From assembly GCF_002903165.1 (NCBI RefSeq), contig NZ_PPSK01000014.1:35012-99011 (forward strand): 64,000 nt of DNA, written 5' to 3'. Numbering within the stretch: position 1 is the stretch's first letter; every line of letters starts with the position of its first letter. The translations under genes were made by a program, and so were the position numbers. The stretch is from Halopseudomonas oceani. Its GTDB lineage: Bacteria; Pseudomonadota; Gammaproteobacteria; Pseudomonadales; Pseudomonadaceae. This document shows, one piece after another, positions 35,097 to 43,559 of the stretch. A model generated the notes under the pieces. That model did not search any database and was not told the DNA's origin. It saw nothing but the letters and a program-made list of their open reading frames with translations.

Positions 35097-36505
35097 CCCC
35101 TGCGCCACCACCAGCGCAGGTCCCTCGCTGCCAACGACCTGGCAAAGGCACCGCCATGCCAGACCGCCAGCAGCATAACCACGCCATAAACCACCATGCC
35201 GAGCGCCAGCATGGCAAACACCGCCTCAAGACGGTCTGTCAGTTGCAGCAACAACCAGCCACCAACCAGCGCGATACACAAGCGAATGAAGCCTGCGATC
35301 AACGGCCACAACAGCCTCCCGCTACCCTGCGAAGCAAAGTACAACGCCAGGCCCAGACCAAACAGGCCGTAACATGGCCCGACCATGCGCAGATAGACCG
35401 CACCGACCTCCAGTGCCTGCGGGTCGGCGGTGAACAACCGTAACCATGCCGTCGGCCAGAAAGCGGCACTCAACCCGATGCACTCTGTAGCGACAAAAGC
35501 CACCAAGCCGCCAGTCAACGCAATGTGCAAGGCCCGCTGGCGCTGTCCGGCCCCCAGATTGGTGCCCACCAAGACGACCAGCGGCGCCCCGATGCCGAAT
35601 GCCAGGGGTACCAGCACATATTCCAGTCGCACCCCGGTACCAAAGCCGGCAACGGCCTCCACGCCTGCACTGGCGGCAACCAGCGCGGTCGCACCGGCAA
35701 TCAGCACGTTGGTCTGCAGCGTTGAAACCGACGATAGCAGCCCGACGCCAAGAATGCTGCGCACATGCTGCCAGCGCAAAGGGCCCGGACCCAGCCGTAC
35801 CACGCTGCGCCCGGACAGGAGATACCAGAACATGATCGCCGCCCCCGTCAGCGCATATAGCACCATGGCCGCACCACCGCCGACGATGCCCAGTCCCGGT
35901 AACGGCCCAAGCCCAAAGATCAGCAGCGGTGACAGGGGAATCAGCAGCACGACCCCAAAGCAGGTCACCAGCGCCGGAAACAGCATATTGCCGGTGCCAC
36001 GTATGACGCTGGCCAGGCCGTTCATCAACCACAGCGCCAGCATGCCGGCAAAGACCACATCCGAGTAGGCCAGCGCGGCCTCCAGTGCAGCACCCTCACC
36101 ACCCAGCAGCCGATACAGCGGCTCTCCGAAGCACAGAAACAGCGCAGAAAACAGCACGCCGATCCCGCCATTGATCAGCAGCGCGTGGCGAGCCAGCGCA
36201 TTGGCATCTTCACGACGTCCCCCGCCCAATGCCCGTGCAATGGCGGAGGAGATGCCACCACCCAAGGCACCGGCCGACATCATCTGCATCAGCATCACAC
36301 CGGGAAATACCAACGCCATCCCGGCCAGCGCATCAGTACCCAGTCTGGCCACCCACCAGGTCTCAATCAGGCCGGTGGATGCCTGCGCGCACATGATCAA
36401 TACGTTGGGCCAGGCGAGCGTCAGCAACAACGGCAGAATGGGTGCCTGCAACAGACGTGTGGTACGCGCGTCGGGCGCACCCGATACCGGGGAGGTTGAG
36501 GTCAT
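35087..36505 (-). CDS. MATE family multidrug exporter
   Basis: The 472-residue protein has twelve hydrophobic helices in two halves. Each half has MATE-like segments, for example GLIETWWVARLGTDALAGMA in the first and GFGTGVRLEYVLVPLAFGIG in the second. It exports cationic drugs or metabolites using a sodium or proton gradient. AGGAG stands about 8 nt before ATG 36505. The 121-bp upstream gap is unusually AT-rich and may hold the promoter. Substrate cannot be inferred. Confidence 0.9.
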   Translation of the reverse strand: MTSTSPVSGAPDARTTRLLQAPILPLLLTLAWPNVLIMCAQASTGLIETWWVARLGTDALAGMALVFPGVMLMQMMSAGALGGGISSAIARALGGGRREDANALARHALLINGGIGVLFSALFLCFGEPLYRLLGGEGAALEAALAYSDVVFAGMLALWLMNGLASVIRGTGNMLFPALVTCFGVVLLIPLSPLLIFGLGPLPGLGIVGGGAAMVLYALTGAAIMFWYLLSGRSVVRLGPGPLRWQHVRSILGVGLLSSVSTLQTNVLIAGATALVAASAGVEAVAGFGTGVRLEYVLVPLAFGIGAPLVVLVGTNLGAGQRQRALHIALTGGLVAFVATECIGLSAAFWPTAWLRLFTADPQALEVGAVYLRMVGPCYGLFGLGLALYFASQGSGRLLWPLIAGFIRLCIALVGGWLLLQLTDRLEAVFAMLALGMVVYGVVMLLAVWHGGAFARSLAARDLRWWWRRGQR

Positions 36506-36626
36506 GCAGCTGCTCCTGGGTGAGCAGCCAATTAAATGTCAAACACCATATAAAGTAAATGTGCTAGTCAACATATAACTAAACTGCGTTCACGTCCGGA
36601 CTAACCCGGCGCGCGAACCCGTGTTG

Positions 36627-37931
36627 CTAGAACAGTTCTTTGGTGCGCTCCCAGAGCATGCCCATCGCCAGCAGCGGGGCGCGGAAGCGCTGGCCACCCG
36701 GGAACGCCATATGCGGCACCTTGGCGAAAATGTCGAAGCCGTTACTGGCCCGCGCCGCAATGGCCTCGGCCAGCAAACGCGCGGCCAAGTGGGTCGCGTT
36801 GACCCCATGACCAGAGTAGGCCTGGGCGTAGAACACATTCGGCTGATCATCAAGACGACCGATCTGCGGCAGACGATTGGCGCCGATACCGATCATGCCA
36901 CCCCACTGATACTCGATCTTCACATCCGCCAGCTGCGGAAACACCTTGAGCATCTTCGGCCGCATATAGACTGCAATATCCGCCGGATCGCGGCCCGAAT
37001 AATGACAGGCGCCGCCGAACAGCAGGCGGTGATCGGCGGAAAGACGGTAGTAATCCAGCGCCACCCGCTGATCACACAACGCCATGTTCTGCGGGATCAG
37101 ACTACGCGCGCGCTCCTCGCCCAACGGCTCGGTGGCAATCACATAGCTGCCGGCCGGAATCACCGTGCCGCCCAGCTTCGGGTTAAGCTGGCCCATGTAG
37201 GCATTGCAGCCCAGCACCAGCTGTTTCGCCCGCACCCGGCCGGTTGCCGTATGCACGGTCAGGGTGTCTCCGTAGTCGATGCGGGTAACCGGGGAGTGCT
37301 CGAACAGGCGGGCGCCCAGCTGACGAGCTGCTGCGGCCTCACCGAGCACCAGATTGAGCGGGTGCAGATGGCCGGAGCCCATGTCGGTCATGCCGCCGAT
37401 GTAGCGGTCGGAGCCGACCACGGTGTGCAGCTGCGCATGTTCGATGACGCTCATCTCGTGACGATAGCCCAGCGATTTGAGCTCTTCGCGATCAGCCAGA
37501 AAGCCCTCCATATGCGCCGGTTTGTTGGCCAGATCGCAATAGCCCATGGTCAGATCACAGTCGATATTGAAGCGCGCCACCCGCTCAGTGACGATCTCGA
37601 CGGCCTCAATGCCCATCAGTTTGAGGTTGCGCACACCGTCCGCGCCAATCTGCTTCTCAAAGCGGTCAACATCGTGACCAACGCCGCGAATCAGTTGCCC
37701 ACCATTACGACCGCTGGCACCCCAACCAATCTGATGCCCTTCCAGCAACACCACCGACAAGCCGCGCTCAGCCAGCTCCAACGCCGTGTTGACGCCGGTA
37801 AAACCGCCGCCAACGATGCAGACATCAGCCTGCTCTTCCCCCTGCAAGACCGGCAACCCGAGCTGCTGGTTGGCAGTTGCGGCGTAATAAGAGGGTGCGT
37901 GCTCGTGAGTATGGGTTGAACTGCGCAGCAT
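36627..37931 (-). CDS. FAD-dependent amine/amino-acid oxidoreductase (PuuB-like, DAO family)
   Basis: The 434-residue protein has the dinucleotide-binding motif ADVCIVGGGFTGVNTALELA near residue 32 and the DAO motif WGASGRNGGQLIRG. The late FAD-contact region reads QAYSGHGVNATHLAARLLAE. It resembles gamma-glutamylputrescine oxidase PuuB and the oxidoreductase near dad genes in P. aeruginosa (PA5309, from memory). It would oxidise an amine and reduce oxygen or a quinone. The regulator dadR lies just upstream on the same strand and an XRE-cupin PuuR-like gene is 3.6 kb away. Confidence 0.88.
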   Translation of the reverse strand: MLRSSTHTHEHAPSYYAATANQQLGLPVLQGEEQADVCIVGGGFTGVNTALELAERGLSVVLLEGHQIGWGASGRNGGQLIRGVGHDVDRFEKQIGADGVRNLKLMGIEAVEIVTERVARFNIDCDLTMGYCDLANKPAHMEGFLADREELKSLGYRHEMSVIEHAQLHTVVGSDRYIGGMTDMGSGHLHPLNLVLGEAAAARQLGARLFEHSPVTRIDYGDTLTVHTATGRVRAKQLVLGCNAYMGQLNPKLGGTVIPAGSYVIATEPLGEERARSLIPQNMALCDQRVALDYYRLSADHRLLFGGACHYSGRDPADIAVYMRPKMLKVFPQLADVKIEYQWGGMIGIGANRLPQIGRLDDQPNVFYAQAYSGHGVNATHLAARLLAEAIAARASNGFDIFAKVPHMAFPGGQRFRAPLLAMGMLWERTKELF

Positions 37932-38033
37932 GAGATTGTCCGTTTGCGGTCGTTTGCGTTTGAAATCGTGAAACTTCGTAAATAAAAATTGACGCCCAGC
38001 ATAACCAGATCGCAGCAGCCGGACAATCCCGCG

Positions 38034-38528
38034 TCAATCCGCGTCGGGAATCGGCAGCGCCAGGGTTTCCTTCAGCTCTTCCATCACGATATAGCTCTTT
38101 GACTCGCGAACCCCTGGCAGACGCAGCAGGATGTCGCCAAGCAGCTTGCGGTAGGAGGCCATCTCGGAAATTCGCGCCTTGATCAGGTAATCGAAGTCAC
38201 CGGACACCAGATGGCATTCCAGCACATGCGGCAACTTGGTCGCAGCCCGACGGAAGTCGTCAAAGATGTCGGCCGACTTGGAGTAGAGGCTGATCTCCAC
38301 GAACACCAGCAGGTTCGCCTGTAGCTTGTGCGGGTTAAGCCGGGCACCATAACCGAGGATGAACTTCTCCCGCTCCAGCCGTTTCACCCGCTCCATACAG
38401 GGCGTGGTAGAGAGCCCCACACGCTCGCCCAGCTCCACATAGGACATCCGCCCTTCTTCCTGAAGCAGCTGCAGGATGTGGCGGTCGATCCGATCCAGCT
38501 CGCGGCTGGAGGCCTTTCTTGTTTTCAT
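38034..38528 (-). CDS. dadR: Lrp/AsnC family regulator of D-amino-acid catabolism (DadR-like)
   Basis: The 164-residue protein has an N-terminal helix-turn-helix (MSYVELGERVGLSTTPCMERVKRLE) and a C-terminal RAM ligand domain (LECHLVSGDFDYLIKARI). ATG 38528 is chosen because AGGTGG lies 5 nt upstream; the in-frame GTG at 38537 is less likely. It is divergent from dadA across a 143-bp AT-rich gap. In P. aeruginosa the orthologue activates dadAX in response to alanine, so the same control is expected here. Confidence 0.88.
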   Translation of the reverse strand: MKTRKASSRELDRIDRHILQLLQEEGRMSYVELGERVGLSTTPCMERVKRLEREKFILGYGARLNPHKLQANLLVFVEISLYSKSADIFDDFRRAATKLPHVLECHLVSGDFDYLIKARISEMASYRKLLGDILLRLPGVRESKSYIVMEELKETLALPIPDAD

Positions 38529-38671
38529 AAAATCCACCTAAAAAGAAAACAAACAAGAGAATCTTACTCTGCAATATGCAAAATAAACGAAAAATCAGAC
38601 CAGATCACTTGCCATAGAATAGCAATATCGCCCAAGGGCAAATTCACAGAATCTTTTCCGGGAGCAACAGC

Positions 38672-39973
38672 ATGCAGGTTCTCATCCTCGGTAGTGGCGT
38701 CATCGGCGTTACCAGCGCCTGGTATCTGGCCCGCGCCGGCCATCAGGTCACCGTGGTTGATCGCCAGCCGGGCGCCGGTCTGGAAACCAGCTTTGGCAAC
38801 GCTGGCATGATCTCCCCCGGCTACTCCGCCCCGTGGGCTGCACCGGGCGTGCCGTTCAAGGCCGTCAAATGGATGCTGGCCAAGCACCCCCCGCTGTCCA
38901 TCCGCCCAACCAGCGACCCGCACCAGTACCGCTGGATGGTACAGATGCTGGCCAACTGCACCGAAGCCCGTTACGCAGTCAACAAGGAGCGCATGATGCG
39001 CCTGGCTGAGTACAGCCGTGACTGCCTGATGGATCTGCGCAGCGACAGCGGTGTCGATTACGAACACCGTGAGCAGGGCACCTTGCAGGTATTCCGCACC
39101 CAGAAGCAGATGGATGCCGCGGCCCCGGACATCGCCGTACTCGAACGTTGTGGCGTGCCCTATGAAGTCCTCGACCGTGAGGGCTGCGTGCGTGTCGAAC
39201 CTGGTCTGGCCGCCAGCGCGGACAAGATTGTCGGCGGCCTGCGTCTGCCGAACGATGAAACCGGCGACTGTCACCTGTTCACCACCCGCCTCGCGGCCAA
39301 GGCTGCCGAGTTGGGCGTTGAATTCCGCTACAACTGCGCCATTGACGAACTGCTGAGCGACGGCACCCAGATTAACGGCGTGCGCCTGGAATGCGGCGAA
39401 GTACTGACCGCCGACCGCTATGTGCTGGCCCTCGGCAGCTACTCGCCGAAACTGGCCCGCCCAATCGGCTTTGACCTGCCGATCTACCCGGTCAAGGGCT
39501 ACTCGCTGACCCTGCCGGTGGCTGATGACGCCATGGCGCCGGTTTCAACCATCATGGACGAAACCTACAAGGTTGCCGTGACCCGCTTCGCCGATCGTAT
39601 CCGCGTCGGCGGCATGGCCGAGCTGACCGGCTTTGACGACACCCTGAAAGAAAAGCGTCGTGCAACACTGGAGATGGTTGTGTCCGACCTGTTCCCGCAG
39701 GGCGGCAAGGTTGCCGAAGCCACCTTCTGGACCGGCTTCCGGCCGATGACCCCGGACGGCACGCCGATCATCGGCGCCAGCCGCCTGCGTAACCTGTACT
39801 TCAACACCGGTCACGGTACCCTGGGCTGGACCATGTCCTGCGGCTCGAGCAAACTGCTGGCCGACCTGCTGTCCGGCGAAAAGCCCGCGCTCAATGCCGG
39901 CGACTACAGCTTTGACCGTTACTCCAACCACAAGGAACACCCGCACCATGGCCATCCAGCGTCTGCACACTAA
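38672..39973 (+). CDS. dadA: D-amino acid dehydrogenase small subunit
   Basis: The 433-residue flavoprotein starts [20 protein letters not shown] with the GxGxxG FAD motif. It contains [19 protein letters not shown] and the late [21 protein letters not shown] typical of DadA. It deaminates D-alanine and other D-amino acids to oxo acids, passing electrons to the respiratory chain at the membrane. It overlaps ridA by 26 nt and is followed by alr, the usual dad order of pseudomonads. Confidence 0.96.
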   Translation: MQVLILGSGVIGVTSAWYLARAGHQVTVVDRQPGAGLETSFGNAGMISPGYSAPWAAPGVPFKAVKWMLAKHPPLSIRPTSDPHQYRWMVQMLANCTEARYAVNKERMMRLAEYSRDCLMDLRSDSGVDYEHREQGTLQVFRTQKQMDAAAPDIAVLERCGVPYEVLDREGCVRVEPGLAASADKIVGGLRLPNDETGDCHLFTTRLAAKAAELGVEFRYNCAIDELLSDGTQINGVRLECGEVLTADRYVLALGSYSPKLARPIGFDLPIYPVKGYSLTLPVADDAMAPVSTIMDETYKVAVTRFADRIRVGGMAELTGFDDTLKEKRRATLEMVVSDLFPQGGKVAEATFWTGFRPMTPDGTPIIGASRLRNLYFNTGHGTLGWTMSCGSSKLLADLLSGEKPALNAGDYSFDRYSNHKEHPHHGHPASAH

Positions 39974-40304
39974 TCACCGCATGAGCCAGATCGTGATTCA
40001 CCAGAACACGGTCTACCTTGCCGGTCAGGTGGCCGCCGATGACGACCTTGCCAAAGACGCCGCCGAGCAGACCCGCAGCACCCTGCAAGAAATTGAAAAA
40101 CTGCTGGCCGAGGCCGGTACCGACAAGACCAACATCCTGTCGGTGACCATTTACCTGAAGGACATCGACGCCGACTTTGAAGCCATGAACAGCGTCTGGG
40201 ATCAATGGTTGCCGGCTGGCACCGCGCCCGCCCGCGCGACAGTTGAAGCCAAGCTGTGCGAGCCGGAAATTCTGGTCGAGATGTCGGTGGTTGCGGCTCT
40301 GTAA
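39948..40304 (+). CDS. RidA family enamine/imine deaminase
   Basis: The 118-residue protein belongs to the YjgF/RidA family. Visible conserved parts are VYLAGQVA, the Gln-rich helix, and the C-terminal [22 protein letters not shown] with the substrate-binding arginine and glutamate. It hydrolyses reactive imines released by amino-acid oxidation, consistent with its overlap with dadA. ATG 39948 is chosen from AAGGA 8 nt upstream; an ORF start at 39894 lies within dadA. A strong terminator lies 56 nt after the stop. Confidence 0.93.
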   Translation: MAIQRLHTNHRMSQIVIHQNTVYLAGQVAADDDLAKDAAEQTRSTLQEIEKLLAEAGTDKTNILSVTIYLKDIDADFEAMNSVWDQWLPAGTAPARATVEAKLCEPEILVEMSVVAAL

Positions 40305-40360
40305 TGCTGTTTTACCCTCTCAGTTGTCGTCCCCACGCAATCGGCGACCTCTGATATTCT

Positions 40361-40388
40361 GACGGGGCACATTGCCCCGTCTTTTTTT
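40361..40388 (+). terminator. Strong intrinsic terminator between ridA and alr
   Basis: GACGGGGCA (40361-40369) pairs with TGCCCCGTC (40373-40381) around a CAT loop and is followed by seven T (40382-40388). It ends only 18 nt before the alr start codon, so it may attenuate or separate alr from dadA-ridA. Confidence 0.9.
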
Positions 40389-40406
40389 ATTCAAGATTCC
40401 TTGCCC

Positions 40407-41477
40407 ATGCGCCCAGCCCAAGCACTGATCGATCTGTCTGCCCTGCGTCACAACTATCAACTGGCCAAATCACTGTCCGGGCGCCAGGCGCTCGCGGTAG
40501 TCAAGGCCAACGCCTACGGCCATGGTGCCGTACACTGCGCCGAGGCGCTGCAGGCCGATGCCGATGGGTTCGCCGTCGCCTGCATCGAGGAGGCTCTGGA
40601 ACTGCGCGCCGCTGGCATTCGCGGCCCGATCCTGCTGCTCGAAGGCTGGTTTGAGGCCGATGAGCTGCCGCTACTGGCCGAGCATGACCTGTGGGCGGTG
40701 CTGCACCACGATGTCCAGCTGCAGCAGCTGGAAGCGGCCAACCTCAACCGCCCGCTGCATATCTGGCTAAAGCTCGACAGCGGCATGCACCGTGTTGGTT
40801 TCAGCCCGGATGAGTACGCCACCATTTGGCGCCGCCTGGCCGCACTGCCACAGGTTGCCAGCCTGACCAAAATCACCCACTTCTCCCGTGCCGACGAGCC
40901 CGACACCGGCCGCACCGAACAACAGCTGGCAACCTTTGCCGCCGCCACCGCCGGCCTCGACGGTCCGGCCAGCCTGTGCAACTCGCCCGGCATTCTCGCC
41001 TGGCCGCAGGCCCACAACGACTGGCTGCGCCCCGGCATCATGCTCTATGGCGCAACCCCGTTCGAGTTCGAACAGGAACACGCCGCCAAGCTACGTCCGG
41101 TGATGCAACTGACCTCGCGCATCATCGCCGTGCGCGACCTTCCGGCGGGCGAGCCAATCGGCTACGGCTCACGCTTCATCACCACCCGACCAACCCGCGT
41201 CGGCGTGGTTGCCATGGGCTATGCCGACGGTTATCCGCGCCACGCCAAAGACGGCACCCCGGTGCTGGTCGATGGCCAGCGCAGCCGCCTGATCGGCCGG
41301 GTGTCGATGGACATGCTGACCGTCGAGCTGACCGACCTGCCCGGCAGTGGCCTCGGCAGCAGCGTCACCCTCTGGGGTGATGGCCTGAACGCCAGTGAAG
41401 TGGCAAGCTGGGCCGACAGCATTCCCTACCAGCTGTTCTGCAACCTGAACCGGGTACCCCGTCACTATCGTGGCTAA
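40407..41477 (+). CDS. dadX: Alanine racemase, catabolic type
   Basis: The 356-residue PLP enzyme has the Schiff-base lysine in [13 protein letters not shown] (near residue 34) and the catalytic tyrosine in GYGSRF in the C-terminal beta domain, with MGYADGYPR nearby. It interconverts L- and D-alanine and feeds DadA. ATG 40407 is preferred over the in-frame TTG at 40401. The ribosome site is weak. It might equally be the biosynthetic alr, but position in the dad block favours the catabolic paralogue dadX. Confidence 0.92.
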   Translation: MRPAQALIDLSALRHNYQLAKSLSGRQALAVVKANAYGHGAVHCAEALQADADGFAVACIEEALELRAAGIRGPILLLEGWFEADELPLLAEHDLWAVLHHDVQLQQLEAANLNRPLHIWLKLDSGMHRVGFSPDEYATIWRRLAALPQVASLTKITHFSRADEPDTGRTEQQLATFAAATAGLDGPASLCNSPGILAWPQAHNDWLRPGIMLYGATPFEFEQEHAAKLRPVMQLTSRIIAVRDLPAGEPIGYGSRFITTRPTRVGVVAMGYADGYPRHAKDGTPVLVDGQRSRLIGRVSMDMLTVELTDLPGSGLGSSVTLWGDGLNASEVASWADSIPYQLFCNLNRVPRHYRG

Positions 41478-41481
41478 GTAG

Positions 41482-41519
41482 ATTGCACGGCTGTTGAAAA
41501 TTCTGAACAGCCATGCAAT
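41482..41519 (+). terminator. Hairpin after alanine racemase
   Basis: ATTGCACGGCTGTT (41482-41495) pairs with 41506-41519 at 13 of 14 positions around a 10-nt loop, 4 nt after the stop codon. No U-run follows, so termination efficiency is uncertain. Confidence 0.5.
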
Positions 41520-41581
41520 TATCCCCCGTCAAATGACGCCCTCGCGGCGTCCTGTCCACCATTCCCCGGAGGAATCAGCCA

Positions 41582-42130
41582 TTGGACGTGGGTGCTCGTC
41601 TCAAAACCATTCGCAAACTCAAAGGTTTATCGCAGCGTGAACTGGCCAAGCGGGCCGGCGTCACCAACAGCACTATTTCCATGATCGAGAAAAACAGCGT
41701 CAGCCCCTCGGTCAGCTCGCTGAAAAAAGTCCTCTCCGGAATCCCCATGTCACTGGTCGACTTCTTCTCGCTGGAACTGGAAGAAGACACCCAGCGCAAG
41801 GTGATCTACCGCGCCGATGAACTGCTCGACATCGGCTCCAACGAAGTCACCATGAAGCTGGTTGGCAAGGGGCATCCCAACCGTGCGTTCTCCTTCCTCA
41901 ACGAGACCTACCCGCCGGGCTCCGACACCGGTCCGGAAATGCTCAACCACGAAGGTGAAGAAGCCGGCACCGTGGTCAGTGGCCAGCTGGAAGTGACCGT
42001 TGGCAGTGAGATCTATGTGCTGGAAACCGGCGACAGCTACTACTTCGACAGCAACCAGCCGCACCGTTTTCGTAACCCGTTCGACGAGCCCTGCGTGCTG
42101 ATCAGCGCCACCACACCCGCCAACTTCTAA
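41582..42130 (+). CDS. XRE-cupin transcriptional regulator, PuuR-like
   Basis: The 182-residue protein combines a helix-turn-helix (about 7-60, SQRELAKRAGVTNSTISMIE) with a C-terminal cupin (about 105-180, HEGEEAGTVVSGQLEVTVG and DSNQPHRFRNP). PuuR-type regulators control putrescine and amino-acid catabolism. The start is TTG at 41582, with a GGAGGA site 9 nt before it; GTG 41588 in frame is an alternative. It follows alr at 104 nt and may control the PuuB-like oxidoreductase nearby. Confidence 0.88.
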   Translation: MDVGARLKTIRKLKGLSQRELAKRAGVTNSTISMIEKNSVSPSVSSLKKVLSGIPMSLVDFFSLELEEDTQRKVIYRADELLDIGSNEVTMKLVGKGHPNRAFSFLNETYPPGSDTGPEMLNHEGEEAGTVVSGQLEVTVGSEIYVLETGDSYYFDSNQPHRFRNPFDEPCVLISATTPANF

Positions 42131-42158
42131 GCCCCCTCGGGCACGGCATGCCGTGACC

Positions 42159-43559
42159 CTACGCCTCGGGTACCGGCGGCGCGCCGGCCAGCGAGCGGTA
42201 GACACTAACCATCGCGGTTGCCGTCTCGATCCGGCTCTGCACCAGGTCACTGCGTACCGCGGTCAGTTGCTGCTCGGCATCCAGCACTTCAAAGTACTCG
42301 ATATAGCCCTGCTCATAACGCAGCCGCGCCTGATCCACAGCGGCCTGGGCGGCTTCACTGGAGGCCTGCAGCCAGCGGCTGCGCTCCCGGGCATGGCGGT
42401 AACGCACCAAGCCGTTTTCGGTTTCTTCCAGCGCCAGCAACACGGTCTGCTGGTATTGTGCCAGCCGCTCGGCACCAGTGGCGTCTGCCGCGGCGATGCG
42501 TGCCCGCACACCTTCCACATCAAGGAATGTCCAGTCGATGCCCAGGGTCACCGCGCGTGATTCCGCCCCGGCACTGAACAGATCACCACCGCTGCCGGCC
42601 ACCGAGCCAAGCAGCGCACCCAGGGTAAAGCGCGGGAACAGATCCGCGGTTGCCACGCCTACTCTGGCGGTTGCGGCGGCCAGCCGGCGTTCGGCCGCCT
42701 GAATGTCCGGGCGACGCCGCAAGACCTCGGCCGGCGTACCAACCGGGATGCGCGCTCGCATGGCTGGCAAGGCCTGGGTTCCAGACAGCTGCACGTTCAA
42801 TGCCGACGGCGGTTGCCCGGTCAGCACCGCCAGCCGGTGCAGACTCAGCTGCACGTCGGCCTGACGCTGCGGCACCACAGCGCGCAGGGCATCAAGCTGC
42901 GCCTGCGCCCGCACCCGGTCAAACTCGGTGCCGCGGCCAGCCTCCAGCCTGGCACTGACGATATCCAGCGATGCCTGCTGCAGCTCAACGTTTTGCTCGG
43001 CCACCGCCAGCAGTTGCTGCTGACCACGCAAGGTGAAATAGCCACTGGCGACCTGGCCGGCAATCGCCACCTGCAGCGCCTGCAGATCCGCCGCACTGGC
43101 CTGCAGATCCGCCTCGCCGGCCTCAACCGCCCGTTGCAGGCGACCGTAAAAATCCAACTCCCAGCTGGCCACCGCGCCGAGCGAGTACTGCTCAACCCGC
43201 GCACGGTTCGGATCACTGCGCTCGACCTCGGCGAGGTGCTGCTCACCAGCGCTGCCCTGCAGGGTCACGCTGGGCCAGCGGTCCCGGCGAGCCCCACGCA
43301 GCAGCGCTTCGGCGCCCTGATAACGTGCCAGCAGGGTTTGCAGATCAAGGTTCTGGGCCAGCGCCCGATCGATCAGCGCCGACAACTGCGGGTCACCGAA
43401 GCCGGACCAGAAGCGTTTCTCGCTATCCTGGCTTTGGTCGGCGAGGGCATCGGCCTGGCTGAAGCCAGCCAGCGGCACCGACTCCGGCGCCGTGTAGTCA
43501 GGCCCGACCGCACAGGCCGTCAACATCACACTGAGGGCCAGAGGTAACAGCTTATGCAT
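42159..43559 (-). CDS. Outer membrane factor lipoprotein of an RND pump (OprN/OprM family)
   Basis: The 466-residue protein has a signal peptide and lipobox (VMLTAC, C16) followed by two outer-membrane-efflux repeats of the TolC family. Family segments such as ARYQGAEALLRGARRDRWP, ASWELDFYGRLQRA and RRRPDIQAAERRLAAATARVG are present. It forms the trimeric outer-membrane channel. ATG 43559 overlaps the pump gene stop by 8 nt. Last gene of a three-gene pump operon on the minus strand. Confidence 0.93.
   Translation of the reverse strand: MHKLLPLALSVMLTACAVGPDYTAPESVPLAGFSQADALADQSQDSEKRFWSGFGDPQLSALIDRALAQNLDLQTLLARYQGAEALLRGARRDRWPSVTLQGSAGEQHLAEVERSDPNRARVEQYSLGAVASWELDFYGRLQRAVEAGEADLQASAADLQALQVAIAGQVASGYFTLRGQQQLLAVAEQNVELQQASLDIVSARLEAGRGTEFDRVRAQAQLDALRAVVPQRQADVQLSLHRLAVLTGQPPSALNVQLSGTQALPAMRARIPVGTPAEVLRRRPDIQAAERRLAAATARVGVATADLFPRFTLGALLGSVAGSGGDLFSAGAESRAVTLGIDWTFLDVEGVRARIAAADATGAERLAQYQQTVLLALEETENGLVRYRHARERSRWLQASSEAAQAAVDQARLRYEQGYIEYFEVLDAEQQLTAVRSDLVQSRIETATAMVSVYRSLAGAPPVPEA

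Noticed and set aside
36506..36626. AT-rich gap before the MATE gene as a transferred segment
   Set aside because: Only 121 bp with no repeat ends or gene; an AT-rich promoter is the simpler reading.
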